64,000 nucleotides of DNA from Hyparrhenia diplandra (taxonomy: Eukaryota; Streptophyta; Magnoliopsida; Poales; Poaceae), in assembly GCA_015847255.1 (NCBI GenBank), contig JADLZK010000423.1, positions 248,001-312,000 of the forward strand. The letters run 5' to 3'. The notes under the pieces were generated by a model that had not been told where the DNA came from, did no database searches, and saw nothing but the letters and a program-made list of their open reading frames with translations. The stretch's first letter is position 1. Every line of letters begins with the position of its first letter. Shown here piece by piece: positions 31,173-42,300 of this stretch. The translations under genes were made by a program, and so were the position numbers.

Positions 31173-34100
31173 CTGCAAGGAACGCGTGCCACCATCAACA
31201 AAGATTTAGTATCACTTATTAACGAAACTAGTATCTTATCTTACTAGGCTTCAATGGAGAGTTAATTTTTGCTAGATGCACTAGAAAAAAAGATAAATCT
31301 TAGAAATTATCACAATTATCAGACATCAAGCCTTTAATTTACTGGAGTCTTCCATTATGAATGATATATAATTCAAATAACCCTATATTTAAATATATAA
31401 ATTACCCATCCTGGACTTATGAAGGATAACTTAAATTTCAAAATAACCCACTTCTTCCATAATAAAATATAATTAAAAATAACCCCTTCAATTAGTAAAT
31501 AAATTACCTAACTTTACTATTAATGAAAGATAGTTCAAAATAACCCCTTAATTCAGTATCTAAACTACCACTACAACTATAGAATATAATTTAACATAAT
31601 ATATTTTATAAATTACTGCCCGACTCTGCCATTATAAACGATAATGCAAAACAACCCCTAGATTTGCATTCAAATTACCCCTATAGAAGACAATGCAAGT
31701 TAATTCCTAGTTAATAATTAGAATCTAAATTAACGAACTCAGTCGTTCTCAAAAATAAATAATTTTTTTCTCAAGTCTACATGTAAAGTTAATATAAGCT
31801 ATTATAAAAATAGTTCAGTATCCATAAGGCACAACATATTTATGTAAGAAAAAGAGACATGTAGATAGAAAATATATAGAGATCATAAATGAACGTGAGA
31901 GGCAGGTCTACCTACAGTACCTTAGTGAATATTAAAATATCCTTGTTGTCCTTTCCTTCTAACAGACTGCCGGCGGGCTTTCCTCCATCGGTCGTTGTGG
32001 GCGTCTTCGGTTTCTGTATTTAAAAGTTATTAGTAGTGTTTTTGAAAATTCGAAAACCCTATATATAATAATATATTATAATCAAATGAACGTGCTGAGG
32101 CAGGGCTATACACTACCTTGGTATTTGTGTCGTCACGGGGCTCGTCTCTTTTGCTGCTGCTCTGATCGTCCCCACCTCCTTCCGCCTCATGGTCGCTCGC
32201 TGTAGTTTCAGCAATTGGCCCACCTCCTTCCGCCTGATGGTGGCTCGCTGTAGTTTCAGCAATTGGCCCACCTCCTTCCGCCTGATGGTGGCTCGCTGTA
32301 GTTTCAGCAATTGGCCCACCTCCTTCCGCCTCATGGTCGCTCGCTGTAGTTTCAGCAATTGGTTGCTGTTCCGACCGACTTTGTTCGTCAATAACAACAT
32401 ATTCAACGTGATCAGGGACCTTGTTATCCTTATTGTGCTCGACTTCTAACAGACTGCCGGGCGTTGCCGCCGCCGCCGGTTCCTGTGGTGCCGTATTTAC
32501 AAGTTATTTTTATTAGTAGTGTCTTTGAATATTCTAACCCTATATATAATCAAATGAACGTGAGAGGCAGAGCTAGCTACAGTACCTGGGACTGATGGTC
32601 GCTTGCTGCAGTTTCAGGAACTGGTTGCTGTTCCAACGGACAGCGTTCGTCGTCAGGAACATGAACGTGATCAGGGACGTCCATTTCGATAGCCATGTTC
32701 CTATTCCTCCTAGCGGTGGCATCGGGTACACAGATTTCATCCAGATTATGCAGACCGGAAATCCTGAGCATCGTCAGACTCTTGAATTCACCGGTGCGGA
32801 TGGTGAGCTCCTTATCTCTGCAATTACCCTCGAGGAGCTCGAGCTCGGCAAGGTCTCGCAGCTTGCCGATCCAATCTATAAACTCTTGCCCGATGTCCGC
32901 TGACCGGAGCACAAGATGAGTGACTTTCTTGAGGTACTGATGGTATACTAGGTTTTTGTTAGATGCGTCTGGGAGATGCAGCGGGCCATCTAGCATCAGG
33001 AACTCCATTTGCCTCATCCATGAAGCCGTGGCTTCTGCTTCTTCAAACAAGTCCATCGGTATGTGTCCACCTGACAGAATGAGGGCCTCCAGAGACTCCT
33101 GGTACCGAAGAATAGATGCCAAGTCGTCTACCTGAGTCTCTTTGAGCTCTGCAACATGCAGCCGGCGCAACGAACGGAAACGCAATAATTCCAATTCCCG
33201 TGTCTTGCTAGCAGCAGCGGCAGTGCACTTACAGGAATGATCATCCTGGTGGTCGATGGTCATGGACTCAAGCGTCTGCATCACCTTCAGGTGATCATCG
33301 TCGACACTGGTCGACGATGATCTTGGGAAGGCAAGTTTGTCACCGAGCACATGGCGCAGTGTCTTGACCTTCCACAGTGAATCGGGAAGACACCTTACAC
33401 CCGTGCCCCGGACATCGATCGTCTGGAGGTTGCGAAGGTTCCCAATAGTTGAGGGGACCTTGTTCAAACCCTGGCACCGAACACCTAGATATTGCAAGTG
33501 CACCATCTCCCCAATTGCACGGGTCAGAGCAATGCTGTTTGGTTGTGCAGCCAGGCAAGGTTGCGTGCTAGGCAGGCTTGTTTGGATTGGGGCCTCGCCT
33601 GGGGGCTGCTGCCCAGGCATGTCGATCTGACCCCAGGTGTGGGAAATCGACGGCCTGGAGCTGTTGCCTGCCCCAAGCATGTTTCCCAGGGCTCCATCCA
33701 CACTAGCCAGCTGGCAGGCAACTGCCTGCAGGGAGGCTGCCATCCAAACAGCCCAGTCCTTTTTCTTCTTTTTCACGACTTGGATGCCCTCCAAGTTGAT
33801 GACGCGAAGGTAAGGAGACCTTTGCAAAAAATCCCGCATAACAAGCGTAGGCTCATGCTCATCCTTGTTTGATTTCTCCTGCTTGCAACCTGCAGCAAAA
33901 GCTCATGTGCATTAATTGCACGGTAGACAACTCTGCTCATATATATCTATCATGCATCACTAGAAGATGTCATTTTATATGATGGTTAGTTTTCCCAAAT
34001 ATTTCAAAAGTTATGAACACACTAGGATGGTACCGGTGCTCCTTCTATTATATTCCAAATTATAAATTGTGCTGGCTTTTTCCACGTACATAGATTTTCG

Positions 34101-37100
34101 TGTGTATCCCATATATACAATATGTTTACATATAGAATAAAAACTATATATATGCCTACAAATGTAAGTACGACTTATAACTTTGAATGGAGGGAGCAAT
34201 ATTTGAACGCCAGTTTCCCAAAAAGAAGAATATAAAATAGCTAGGCTATTCTTATTGTACAATATCAGGGCAACTCTAACAGGATGTTAACATTCTTAGT
34301 GGTTTATAGGAATAGAGACTTTGGTATGAAAACACTCTCCAACAATCTTTGAAATAGATCTCCAGATATAGACATCCTTTATTTCAAATTCCTTGCTAGC
34401 CAAAGATGAAAAATGATGATAGCTCTCTAGAGTGCAACAAAATATAGAAAAGTTTGTTCGAGGGTAGAAAGGTATATCAAATGACTCTCCAAATTATATT
34501 AACTCTTAAAATATTATTGGAGATGCTCTTATAGTCATTATATATTTCGCACACAGGATTGAATTTTCTTTTTGTTTTTGCTAATAACTTGGTGTAGAAA
34601 AAAAAAAAAAAAAAAACAAAGCAGTTGAGGTCCATACTCAAGATTGTAATAACATGGTCAAGAGCATCTTGTTCCACTCTTCTAGGCATAGAAACAAATC
34701 AATTAACATTGTTGAATGATAATATGCTAGAGTGCATTATATTGTGGGAGTTGTGACTACACCTCTATTTGATACTCTTCCAATGGAATAACGATATTGG
34801 ATAGGTATGGTTTGCACACGTGTATTCGTGAGTGTGCTTGTGTTCTCTTTGTGATCAGAAATATAGGTCTATCCAATCTTGGTTTGTCCAAATTCCAACT
34901 AGATTATCTTTGGCTATCAATATCCACAATTTATAAGGACCACAATGCCAGTTTTACCCAACTATATTTGTTGCAATAAATCTTTTAATTTAGGATGCAT
35001 GCATATTTATTCATGATAATGTATTTACACCAGTGTTGCTAGCCAAGTAGCAATATGAAGCAAACCTAGATGATGGCAGGATATATATTTGTGATTGGTG
35101 GAATTTTTTTGTTAACCACTAAGGATCCGAATGGATTACTAAAGATACTAACAAATTATTTAAAATTAAACTTTAACCTTGACATATATTTATGTAAGTA
35201 ATACTATATGAGTTATTACTTTAGATATGTTATTAAAATGTTTCATATATGTATGTCAATAATATAGCATTATACATATATACTTTACTAATAATAATCA
35301 AACATATGAGTGGTGAGGGAGGTTAGTGCAGACTAAATGTGGCAATAGCTTCTTGGCCTTTGATATGTCGTTGGAGTAACTAGTCACAACGCTTAGTTAT
35401 AATATCCTCTCTCTGTAGTACTGCTACCCATCCTAGATCTCACCTTCTTGGTTTACCATTGATCTTAAGTGCCATGGTGCAGGTTCCAAATGTATGTTTG
35501 CGCCATCATAGTACTTGGGAGTATAGTCTATGATCTAAATTACTATTTCTCAAAATTTCAAAAGGTGTATCTATAAAAGATATAATAAGTGCATATGTTT
35601 CATCTTGAATTGGGGATAAAAAAGATTGTGGCTTACATGAGATACCATAGTTTAACCTATGGTTTCTACTAAATGCATGCCGAAGATAGACAAAGGTGCC
35701 ATGCAAAGGAAAAACAATGGATACGGATGAAGAAAACATATAATTCAAATAACTATTAAGTATATGATATCTGTATGGAGAATATATAATGTATGTTCAA
35801 TTGCTTAAAGGATGGGGGTGGGTGGGCTGGGGGCTAAAAGGAAAAAAAAATCAAGGATGAGTTATTAATACAAACCAGAGAATTAGATGAACTTGAGAGT
35901 AAGTGGAATGCTAGAAGTGACACTCTTATAAGAAGATATGGGCGGGAAGAGAAACTAGAAGATCTCATCAGAGAGGAGGAGGCCTACTGGAAACAAAGTG
36001 GGAGTGAGAAATGGGTCTCCAAGGGGATGCAAACACTGCTTCTTTCACCTCGTTGCAAATGGGAGGAAAAGGAAAAAGACAATTTCTAATCTAGAAGAGC
36101 AAGGGGTAAATGTCACAAATTAGGGGGAGATTAGGAACATCATCTATAGATATTACAAAGGTCTCTTTGGATCTCAACCTTCATGGGAGGTTCATTTCTA
36201 TGAGGGTGTTTGGGCTACAAAAGGGAGACTGACAGAGAGTGAAAATGCAGATCCGACTAGATAAATCACAGAGGAAGAAGTCGGAAGATTGATCTTTGAT
36301 ATGAAAGAGAATATGATGGATTCAAGCAGCGACCTTTTACAAACACTATTGGGAGATTATTAAAGCACATTTTATGGTCTTCTTAGTGAGAGATTTCAAT
36401 TATGCAAAGTTAGCTATAGGTAGATTGAAATATGTGGTGATCACTTTAATTCCAAATATTAAAGATGCTCTTAGTGTCAAGCAGTTCAGACCAATCTTTC
36501 TATAAATGTGAGCTTCAAGATCTTCACTAAACTAATAGTCATGAAAAAATTGTCCGAGTAATGGATAAACTGGTCAATAGGTATCAAACGGCTTTTATCA
36601 ACAGTAAGATACATTCTTGATGGAGTTGTCTTTGCTGCATGAGACATTACATGATAGTATTGGAAGTGCTAATCTAGAAGGGTTGATTTTGAAAAGGGAT
36701 ATGATAGTATAAAATGGGGCTTTGTGGAGGAAGTGCTAATCTGGAAGGGTTTTAGGGATAAGCTAAGGAAATAATCATGAGTACAATCACAAGGGGCAAG
36801 GTGTGTATTAATCTCAATGGGGAAAATGAACAATATTTTGTCCCCGGAGGGGTCTAAGACAAGGTGACCCTCATTCTCCAATTTTGTTCAGTTTGAGATG
36901 CTCTAGCAAATATCCTAGAAAAGGCAAAAGACAAGGGTCACATCGGGGTTGTCTCTCACTTAATATCACGAGGCATCACCTACTTACAATATGCACATGA
37001 CACAATACTTCTTATAGACTATGATGACAGGGTTATTTCGAACCCGAAGTTCTTATTATACCGCTTAGAGTGGATGTCGGGACTTAAGATTAACTACCAC

Positions 37101-40100
37101 AAATCGGAGGTCACAACAATGGGGATGGACAAGGAGGATCAAGTCAGAATTGCGAATATGATCAATTGTCAAGTTGGTCATTTTCCAATTGCATACTTAG
37201 GGATGCCTATAGCAGACACACAATTGGGAGTGAGTGCTTTTGTGAAGATGGTAGGGAAGATGAGGAAAAAGCTACAAGCATGTAAGGGGAATAATATGAC
37301 TTTAGGGGTCGACTCATCCTAACTAACTCCACCATAAGCAGCCTACCTACCTATAGGTTACCAGTTATAGGAAAGGGTGCACCAGCAAATGGACTCTGTC
37401 AGGTCAAAATTCTTTTGGCGGGGTGCTTCAGACTATTTCAAGAACCACATGGTCAAGTGGATAAACATTTGTGTACCCAAAGACTATGGAGGTTTGGGTA
37501 TAGTGGTGACCAAGGTTATGAATGATGCACATTTAGGTAACTAGGCTTGGAGGTTGCTGCAAGCAAAGGAAGAAGGTAAGGTTATAGATTGTTGCATCAG
37601 AAATATTTCAAAAATAAATTGTTTATGCAATGTAGGGGGTAACCAAGGCTCACAATTGTGGAAAGCGGTAATCAGAATTAGAAACAATTGGCATTGGGGG
37701 TATGAGATACAAGTGGGGGTTGTAAGAAGCATTATGTTTTGGGATGACATATGGGTATGAGAGATACCTCTCAAACTCAATTTTCCTACACTGTACGAGA
37801 TTGCCAATGAGACAAAGGTGTGTGATTAGAGACTTTTGGGAAGGAGATGGCTGGAATATCAAGTTTGTGAGATCATAAGGAGAAATTACGTCAGAGAATG
37901 GGAAAGGCTGGTTAGTATGTTGGATAAGTGCAGACTGTTAGAGTGCAGGGATGCATTTGTATGCAGGCTAGAGAAATAAAAAAAATACACAACAAGGTCT
38001 ATGTGCAGATTTATGAACTTCAGGGGGTGACCGATTATAGTATGACAAAGCTGTGGAAAAGCAAATTACCAATGAATAAAAGTCTTTATGTGGATGGTCT
38101 CATAAGACAGATTACAAAGTGGGGTTAATCTGAAAATGAAAAAATGGAAATGGAATAGCAAGTGCTGCTTATTATGTGGGGTGGAGGAAACTTTGGATCA
38201 CATTTTCTTTAACAGCCATGTGGCCAGGGTGGTGTGGACCTGCTTCAAGCAAGCTTTGGGTTTGGTTCCAATATTATGGAGTATATATTGCATTGTGACT
38301 TCTAAAATTTATACTAAAAATCAAATATAATGCAACTTAAGGAGTATTGCATGGATATGATATAAATCATAAGGCAACTTAAGGAGTATTTCAGGAGTGT
38401 GGGAGTATGTCTCGGTGTTTCCTAATTAAGATTCTAGCCCGATGTGGAATGTTGATAAAACTTACGATGGATTGACAAGACCACTTTAGATAACTTGATT
38501 TTTTATAAGAAGTACTTTATGACACATGACCGTATATATAGTCAAGTGAACAATATAAGACATAACTAGATGACGGGACATGTATTTGTCATAAAAGAAA
38601 CTAGTAGAACTGCTCACCATATGGGTAATCGGTGTAGTCATTAGAGTGAGAAACGACGGCCCGGAGTTTTTCCATGCAATTCTCCAGTGCCGGGAATTGG
38701 TTGTTGTAGTTGTGGAGAGCTAGGCGCCGTGTGTTGCGTGATGGTGGGTGAGACCAACCATAGTGGACATCCATGAAGCTTGTCCGTTGCGCTTCTAACC
38801 TGAGAAGGGGATGTATTTGATAGGGGATAGCAACCCACATCACATTACCACCAGGTGCCCTTTTCTTGAGGTGCAAGAGGCCGCGGTAGATCAACTCCTT
38901 GAGGTAGCACTGACCAAGCTGCTCCATTTCCATGTTGTTCTGCTGGGTTAGGAAGCCTTCCCCCATCCAGAGGCGCACCAGCTTGAGGGCATCAATTGGC
39001 TTGTTCTCTGGGAAGCCTGCAGTGTAGAGCAAGCATGACTTGAGCTCATCAGAGAGGTCGTCGATGCATACCGAAAGTATGGTCTTCAGCTTGCTGTCTT
39101 CAATGTTGGACTTCAAGTAGTCTACCACAGCTTCCCACTTGCCGAAGTCCACAGTTCTCATGAGTCTTGCAACAAGAACGACCGCAAGTGGTAGACCGTT
39201 AGTGATCTCCATAATGTTGGAACCCATATGATTCATCGCCTTTTCAGATATATCATCGTCTTCTGCTTGCCAATTTGTTTTCTTCTTCTTATAGCCATAG
39301 TAGATGAGGCTGAATAATCTTAGGCTATGATCAGTATCCATAGGACGCAGTTGAATTGTGCCATGTGTTTCCTCTTTGCTATCATCATCCATATGACCCT
39401 GATTGTTGGTGGTGTCTTGTTTTGTCCTCTCTTCGCGCCACGACGAGGTGACCGATAGCACTATCTTGCTATCGTTTCCAACCACCCCTTGTAACTTGCC
39501 TTCAACTTCACGCCATGTCTTTGTCCTGACAGGGCTGCCTATTACAACCAGGCAACAGACTTCCTTAAGATCGTCTTTACCCATTTCTTTTGCTTTGTTG
39601 CCAAGTTCTTTTTGATTTGCTTGAACATGCTCTCGTCGTTGATGTCTTGTGGGAAGCTCAACCAGATGCGTGCATTGAAACCCTTGTTCTTGGATTCTTT
39701 ATAGGCATGCATCAAGAGAGCAGTCTTCCCGACACCCTCAACACCAGCAACAGTTATCACTTTTGGCAAATTTGTCTTATTGATTTTGTACATCAGTTCT
39801 TCTCTTTCTTTTCTGCGATATTTTAATACAAACTCCATCGAGTAATCCGTGTCCCTGCAAGGTGTTGATTTCCAGGTAATCAAATCACCAGCTAGCAGAA
39901 ACATATGCATGCAGTATATAATTATTTACTACGTAGTGGCAACGACAAATGTAATATAATTAATTACTCCATCCGTTTTAAATTATAGTTCATTTAACTT
40001 TTTGTGTCCCTAAGTTTGACCACTAGTCTTATTCAAAAAAATTTGCACAAAAACAGTCAAATTTAAGTCATTTTTAAATATCATTTGTTAATAAAGCAAG

Positions 40101-42212
40101 CCATAACAAAAGAAGTGATATTTTGCACAAAATTTTGAATAAGACGAGTGGTCAAAGTTAGGGTTGAAAAGGTCAAACGAACTATAATTTGAAACAGATT
40201 TAGTACAAACTTTTTAAATACAAAAGTTTCCATTTATGGGTAAATCTGGACCCAGACTAATTAAAGGTGTTGAAACTTCTACATCTGAATTTTTAGTTGA
40301 GACATGACAGTAGTTAAAATTGGGTTGTGGGAGAGGAGATTTCCCTCCAAATTTTAGTCACATATAGTAGAAATAATATGGCATCTACATGGGCAGTGTT
40401 ACAAACACCCTTGAAAACTACATTTTTAGGGATAGATTCAATAATTCAACCACCCACGGAAACTGTTTTGTTATGGTGTACTTCTACTAGTCAACGGCTG
40501 CTAGTTTCAAAATATATCCATGGCCAGCTCTCTTTCTCTCTCTCCTAGCTAGTGTCCTCACATGAGGCTTACCTACCACCACACCAAACAGCCACTTGTA
40601 GCCAGGTATAAGATGATGACCTTTTGTACTAACTTTTATCTTGTACTGATTTTTTTCGTCTCTAAACAATCTCAAACAAGAAACATTACAAGTACAATGT
40701 TTTATATCTCGTCAACTGCTAAAACTTTGGTTTGTTTGATAATTTGAAAATTGAAATATAAGAATTTTAAAAATAAGAAATGCGCACTATGCATAATGCT
40801 TGTGCCGCAAATCCAATATTAACCCTAGCGCCTAATATAGTACATATTTTAGCACACTAGTAGGGTTTCTACCATAGGTGGACTAATTTGCCAAGTTATT
40901 GCGTCTATTTGAGTACATTACAAGTTATTTGATTGACTTGCTCCTGTTGAGGGAACTCACCCTTGACAGACCCCTGTTGGCCTGTTGCCTCTTGCCCTAC
41001 CCTCGCTCCGAGCTTCACCCATGCACGGCCATGGACCCGGCAAAGGTTTCCCCGACACTCCCGTCATCGCCGACTCTCATGCTTCTTTTTCTGTAAGGCG
41101 GTAATTGAAGACGCCGAGGTTATCACTCGACATGAAGGTTTGAGCAGCCGAGATCCGAAAGACCTGGCGGTGACCGCGGTCCGTCAAGGCGCCACCCAGC
41201 GCCAACACTTGCCCCGTTGGGACCAGTTATGGTTAAGGGGCAAAAATACATGGATGTCCTGAGTGGCCCAGCAGCCGATAGCGTAGATAGGCAAACACTT
41301 TGTATTTTCACGTTGCTCCCTGTGACCTATAAATACCGTGGGGCTACCCGTATATTTGTAAAGAGCGAGTTCCTTTATCGATTGAAGGGTATTCCCCAGT
41401 TCATTCGCAACCCTCGCACGTCCTAACTCACTTTGGCCTTGTTCGGATGCAAGTATATTCACCTCAAATCCACTTGTATTGAAGTGGAATGGAGTGAATC
41501 ATAATTTAATTACTCTCCAATCTACTCCAACATATGTGAATTTGAGATGAATACATTGCATCCTAGCCTCTATATAGCGAAGGTGGAGGGCAAGGTGTGA
41601 ACCGCACAGCTCCTATGTAACAAGTTGTTGTACGGGGAATATTTTAGTGTATTGAGGGAGCAGTTGTAGGATGGACGATGTACAGAGTAGTAATATAATT
41701 CAGCTATGAGAGCGTACCAGTCTGTCCGTATGGGTGGGATGGCGCGCGCCCTCCAGGTCTTGCCGTCTGCCGTGCCGTTGTGACTACTGAAGTTGTATGT
41801 GCTGTTGTTTTCCATGATCTCCCCAAGTCGCATGTTTATGGACTGGATCCTGCGGGAAAGAATGGCCCGGACGAAGAAATGCGTGTGGAGATTGAAGATG
41901 AACTCTTTGGAAATTCGCCACCAGTTATGGCGCCCGATGCGGCTGGAGAGGCTGCCCCTTAGGTAGAAGTGGTCGACAGCGCCCTCGACGTCGAAGCCGG
42001 GCGTCGCGGATCTGGAACGCCAGCACCGGACGAACCGGCTGGCGGCGGTCGTGCCGGCTGCTCAGGTCGGTCTCGTGGACCAAGGCGTGCAGCCACAGCA
42101 GCTTGTCGCGGAGCTTGTCGATTTCGCTGCCCACCTCCGCGAGAGCCTGGGCCTCCTTCACTGCCACCTCCTGCAGCTTGTTCAGCAGCGGCCCAACGAT
42201 CGCCTCCGCCAT
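30174..42212 (-). CDS. NLR (CC-NB-ARC-LRR) gene with C-terminal repeat linker and two H15-like domains
   Basis: Seven minus-strand exons: 42212-41718, 39854-38618, 33889-32586, 32482-32117, 32013-31921, 31172-30942 and 30341-30174 (TAG), all with GT-AG sites. The first encodes an Rx-type coiled coil (MAEAIVGPLLNKLQEVAVKE, later FDVEGAVDHFYLR). The second is NB-ARC: P-loop GVEGVGKTAL, RNBS-B-like SKIVLSVTS, GLPL motif NGLPLAVVLVA and LVRLWMGEGFL. Its kinase-2 segment is shortened to CCLVVIGSPV, without the usual Asp pair. The third is LRR. The fourth and fifth are acidic, repetitive linkers. The last two each encode S-I-T-S-I-x-N-Y-I-K-x-T-Y followed by a wing-like end (GRYQY, GRYNKYL), resembling linker-histone winged helices. 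Phases agree at every junction once an extra base near 41998-42001 and a missing base near 39600 are allowed; the last four introns are phase 0. Read through, it is about 1300 aa. Intracellular immune receptor by family; expression and function unknown. Confidence 0.7.
32171..32362 (-). repeat. In-frame minisatellite, four 48-bp units
   Basis: Four perfect-length 48-bp units (32171-32218, 32219-32266, 32267-32314, 32315-32362) differ only by linked C/G variants. In the NLR frame each encodes the 16-residue unit PIAETTASHHQAEGGG or PIAETTASDHEAEGGG. The outer two units share one variant type and the inner two the other. The last codons of the preceding LRR exon (EQQPVPETAASDHQSQ) are a diverged single unit, which points to the origin of the repeat. 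Confidence 0.9.
33534..33752. mobile_element. MITE inserted in LRR exon, in frame
   Basis: GCTGTTTGGTTGTGCAGCC at the left mirrors the right end (reverse complement GCTGTTTGGATGGCAGCC), giving about 19-bp inverted repeats around a GC-rich 219-bp body (73 codons). On the NLR strand it sits between GIQVVKKKKKD and IALTRAIGEMVHLQYL, where LRR proteins of this type would be continuous. The frame stays open through the whole insert. I found no clear target duplication. Confidence 0.65.
34039..34198. mobile_element. Stowaway-like MITE (intron 2 of the NLR)
   Basis: GCTCCTTCTATTATATTCC at the left and GAATGGAGGGAGC at the right are imperfect inverted repeats with the CTCCxTC Stowaway signature. The interior is AT-rich. 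Confidence 0.5.
34268..34530. mobile_element. MITE-like element (intron 2 of the NLR)
   Basis: Left GGGCAACTCTAACAGGATG and right TATTGGAGATGCTCTT are imperfect inverted repeats of the GAGCATCTCCAACAG type that is common in grasses. The superfamily is uncertain. An A-run follows at 34600. Confidence 0.45.
35850..38330 (+). mobile_element. L1-type LINE fragment in NLR intron 2, antisense to the gene
   Basis: Plus-strand pieces appear in LINE ORF2 order. First is the linker before RT (RYGREEKLEDLIREEEAYWK, then SEKWVSKGMQTL). At 36270-36520 come EEVGRLIFDMKEN, FYKHYWEIIKAHFM and VVITLIPNIKDALSVKQFRP. The RT active-site region near 36990 reads YAHDTILLIDYDD, so YADD has become YAHD. At 37074-37240 are GLKINYHKSEV and AYLGMPIADTQLG, and at 38060-38260 a zf-RVT remnant (LPMNKSLYVDGLI, CCLLCGVEETLDHIFFNS). 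Stops are frequent. No 3' tail is seen. It accounts for most of the 4.7-kb intron. Confidence 0.8.
38331..38617. other. Intron 2, donor-side segment of the NLR
   Basis: AT-rich intronic sequence between the LINE and the donor GTGAGCAG (minus strand, starting 38617). No other feature. Confidence 0.6.
39967..40203. mobile_element. Stowaway MITE (intron 1 of the NLR)
   Basis: TA (39965-39966) is followed by CTCCATCCGTTTTAAATTAT and the right end ATAATTTGAAACAGATTTAG is followed by TA (40204-40205). There is internal palindromic symmetry (GACCACTAGTCTTATTC against GAATAAGACGAGTGGTC), as in Stowaway elements able to form long hairpins. Confidence 0.8.
40206..41717. other. Remaining intron 1 of the NLR, with possible LTR remnant
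   Basis: The GC-richer 40960-41425 contains TATAAATACC (near 41330) and GTATATTTGTAAAGAGCG, reminiscent of the R/U5 part of a plant LTR, but no second LTR or PBS was found. The rest is AT-rich without recognisable features. Confidence 0.35.
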
Positions 42213-42290
42213 ATCGATGTGGCCTCTACTGTTCGTTTGGGGAGTAGAGTGGAGTTCGGTGGCTGTGCTGGATCGGAGCAGCCAAGCCAT

Positions 42291-42300
42291 CTATTTATAG
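42291..42300 (-). promoter_or_regulatory. TATA box of the NLR gene
   Basis: CTATAAATAG on the minus strand lies 79 bp upstream of the ATG at 42212. It decides the start: the longer in-frame ATG at 42290 would lie at the TATA box itself, so MAEAIVG at 42212 is preferred. The duplicated promoter at 46411 keeps a TATATAAATAG version. Confidence 0.65.

Noticed and set aside
42213..42290. Longer N-terminus for the NLR from ATG 42290
   Set aside because: That ATG sits at the TATA box, and the family normally begins MAEA, which matches 42212.
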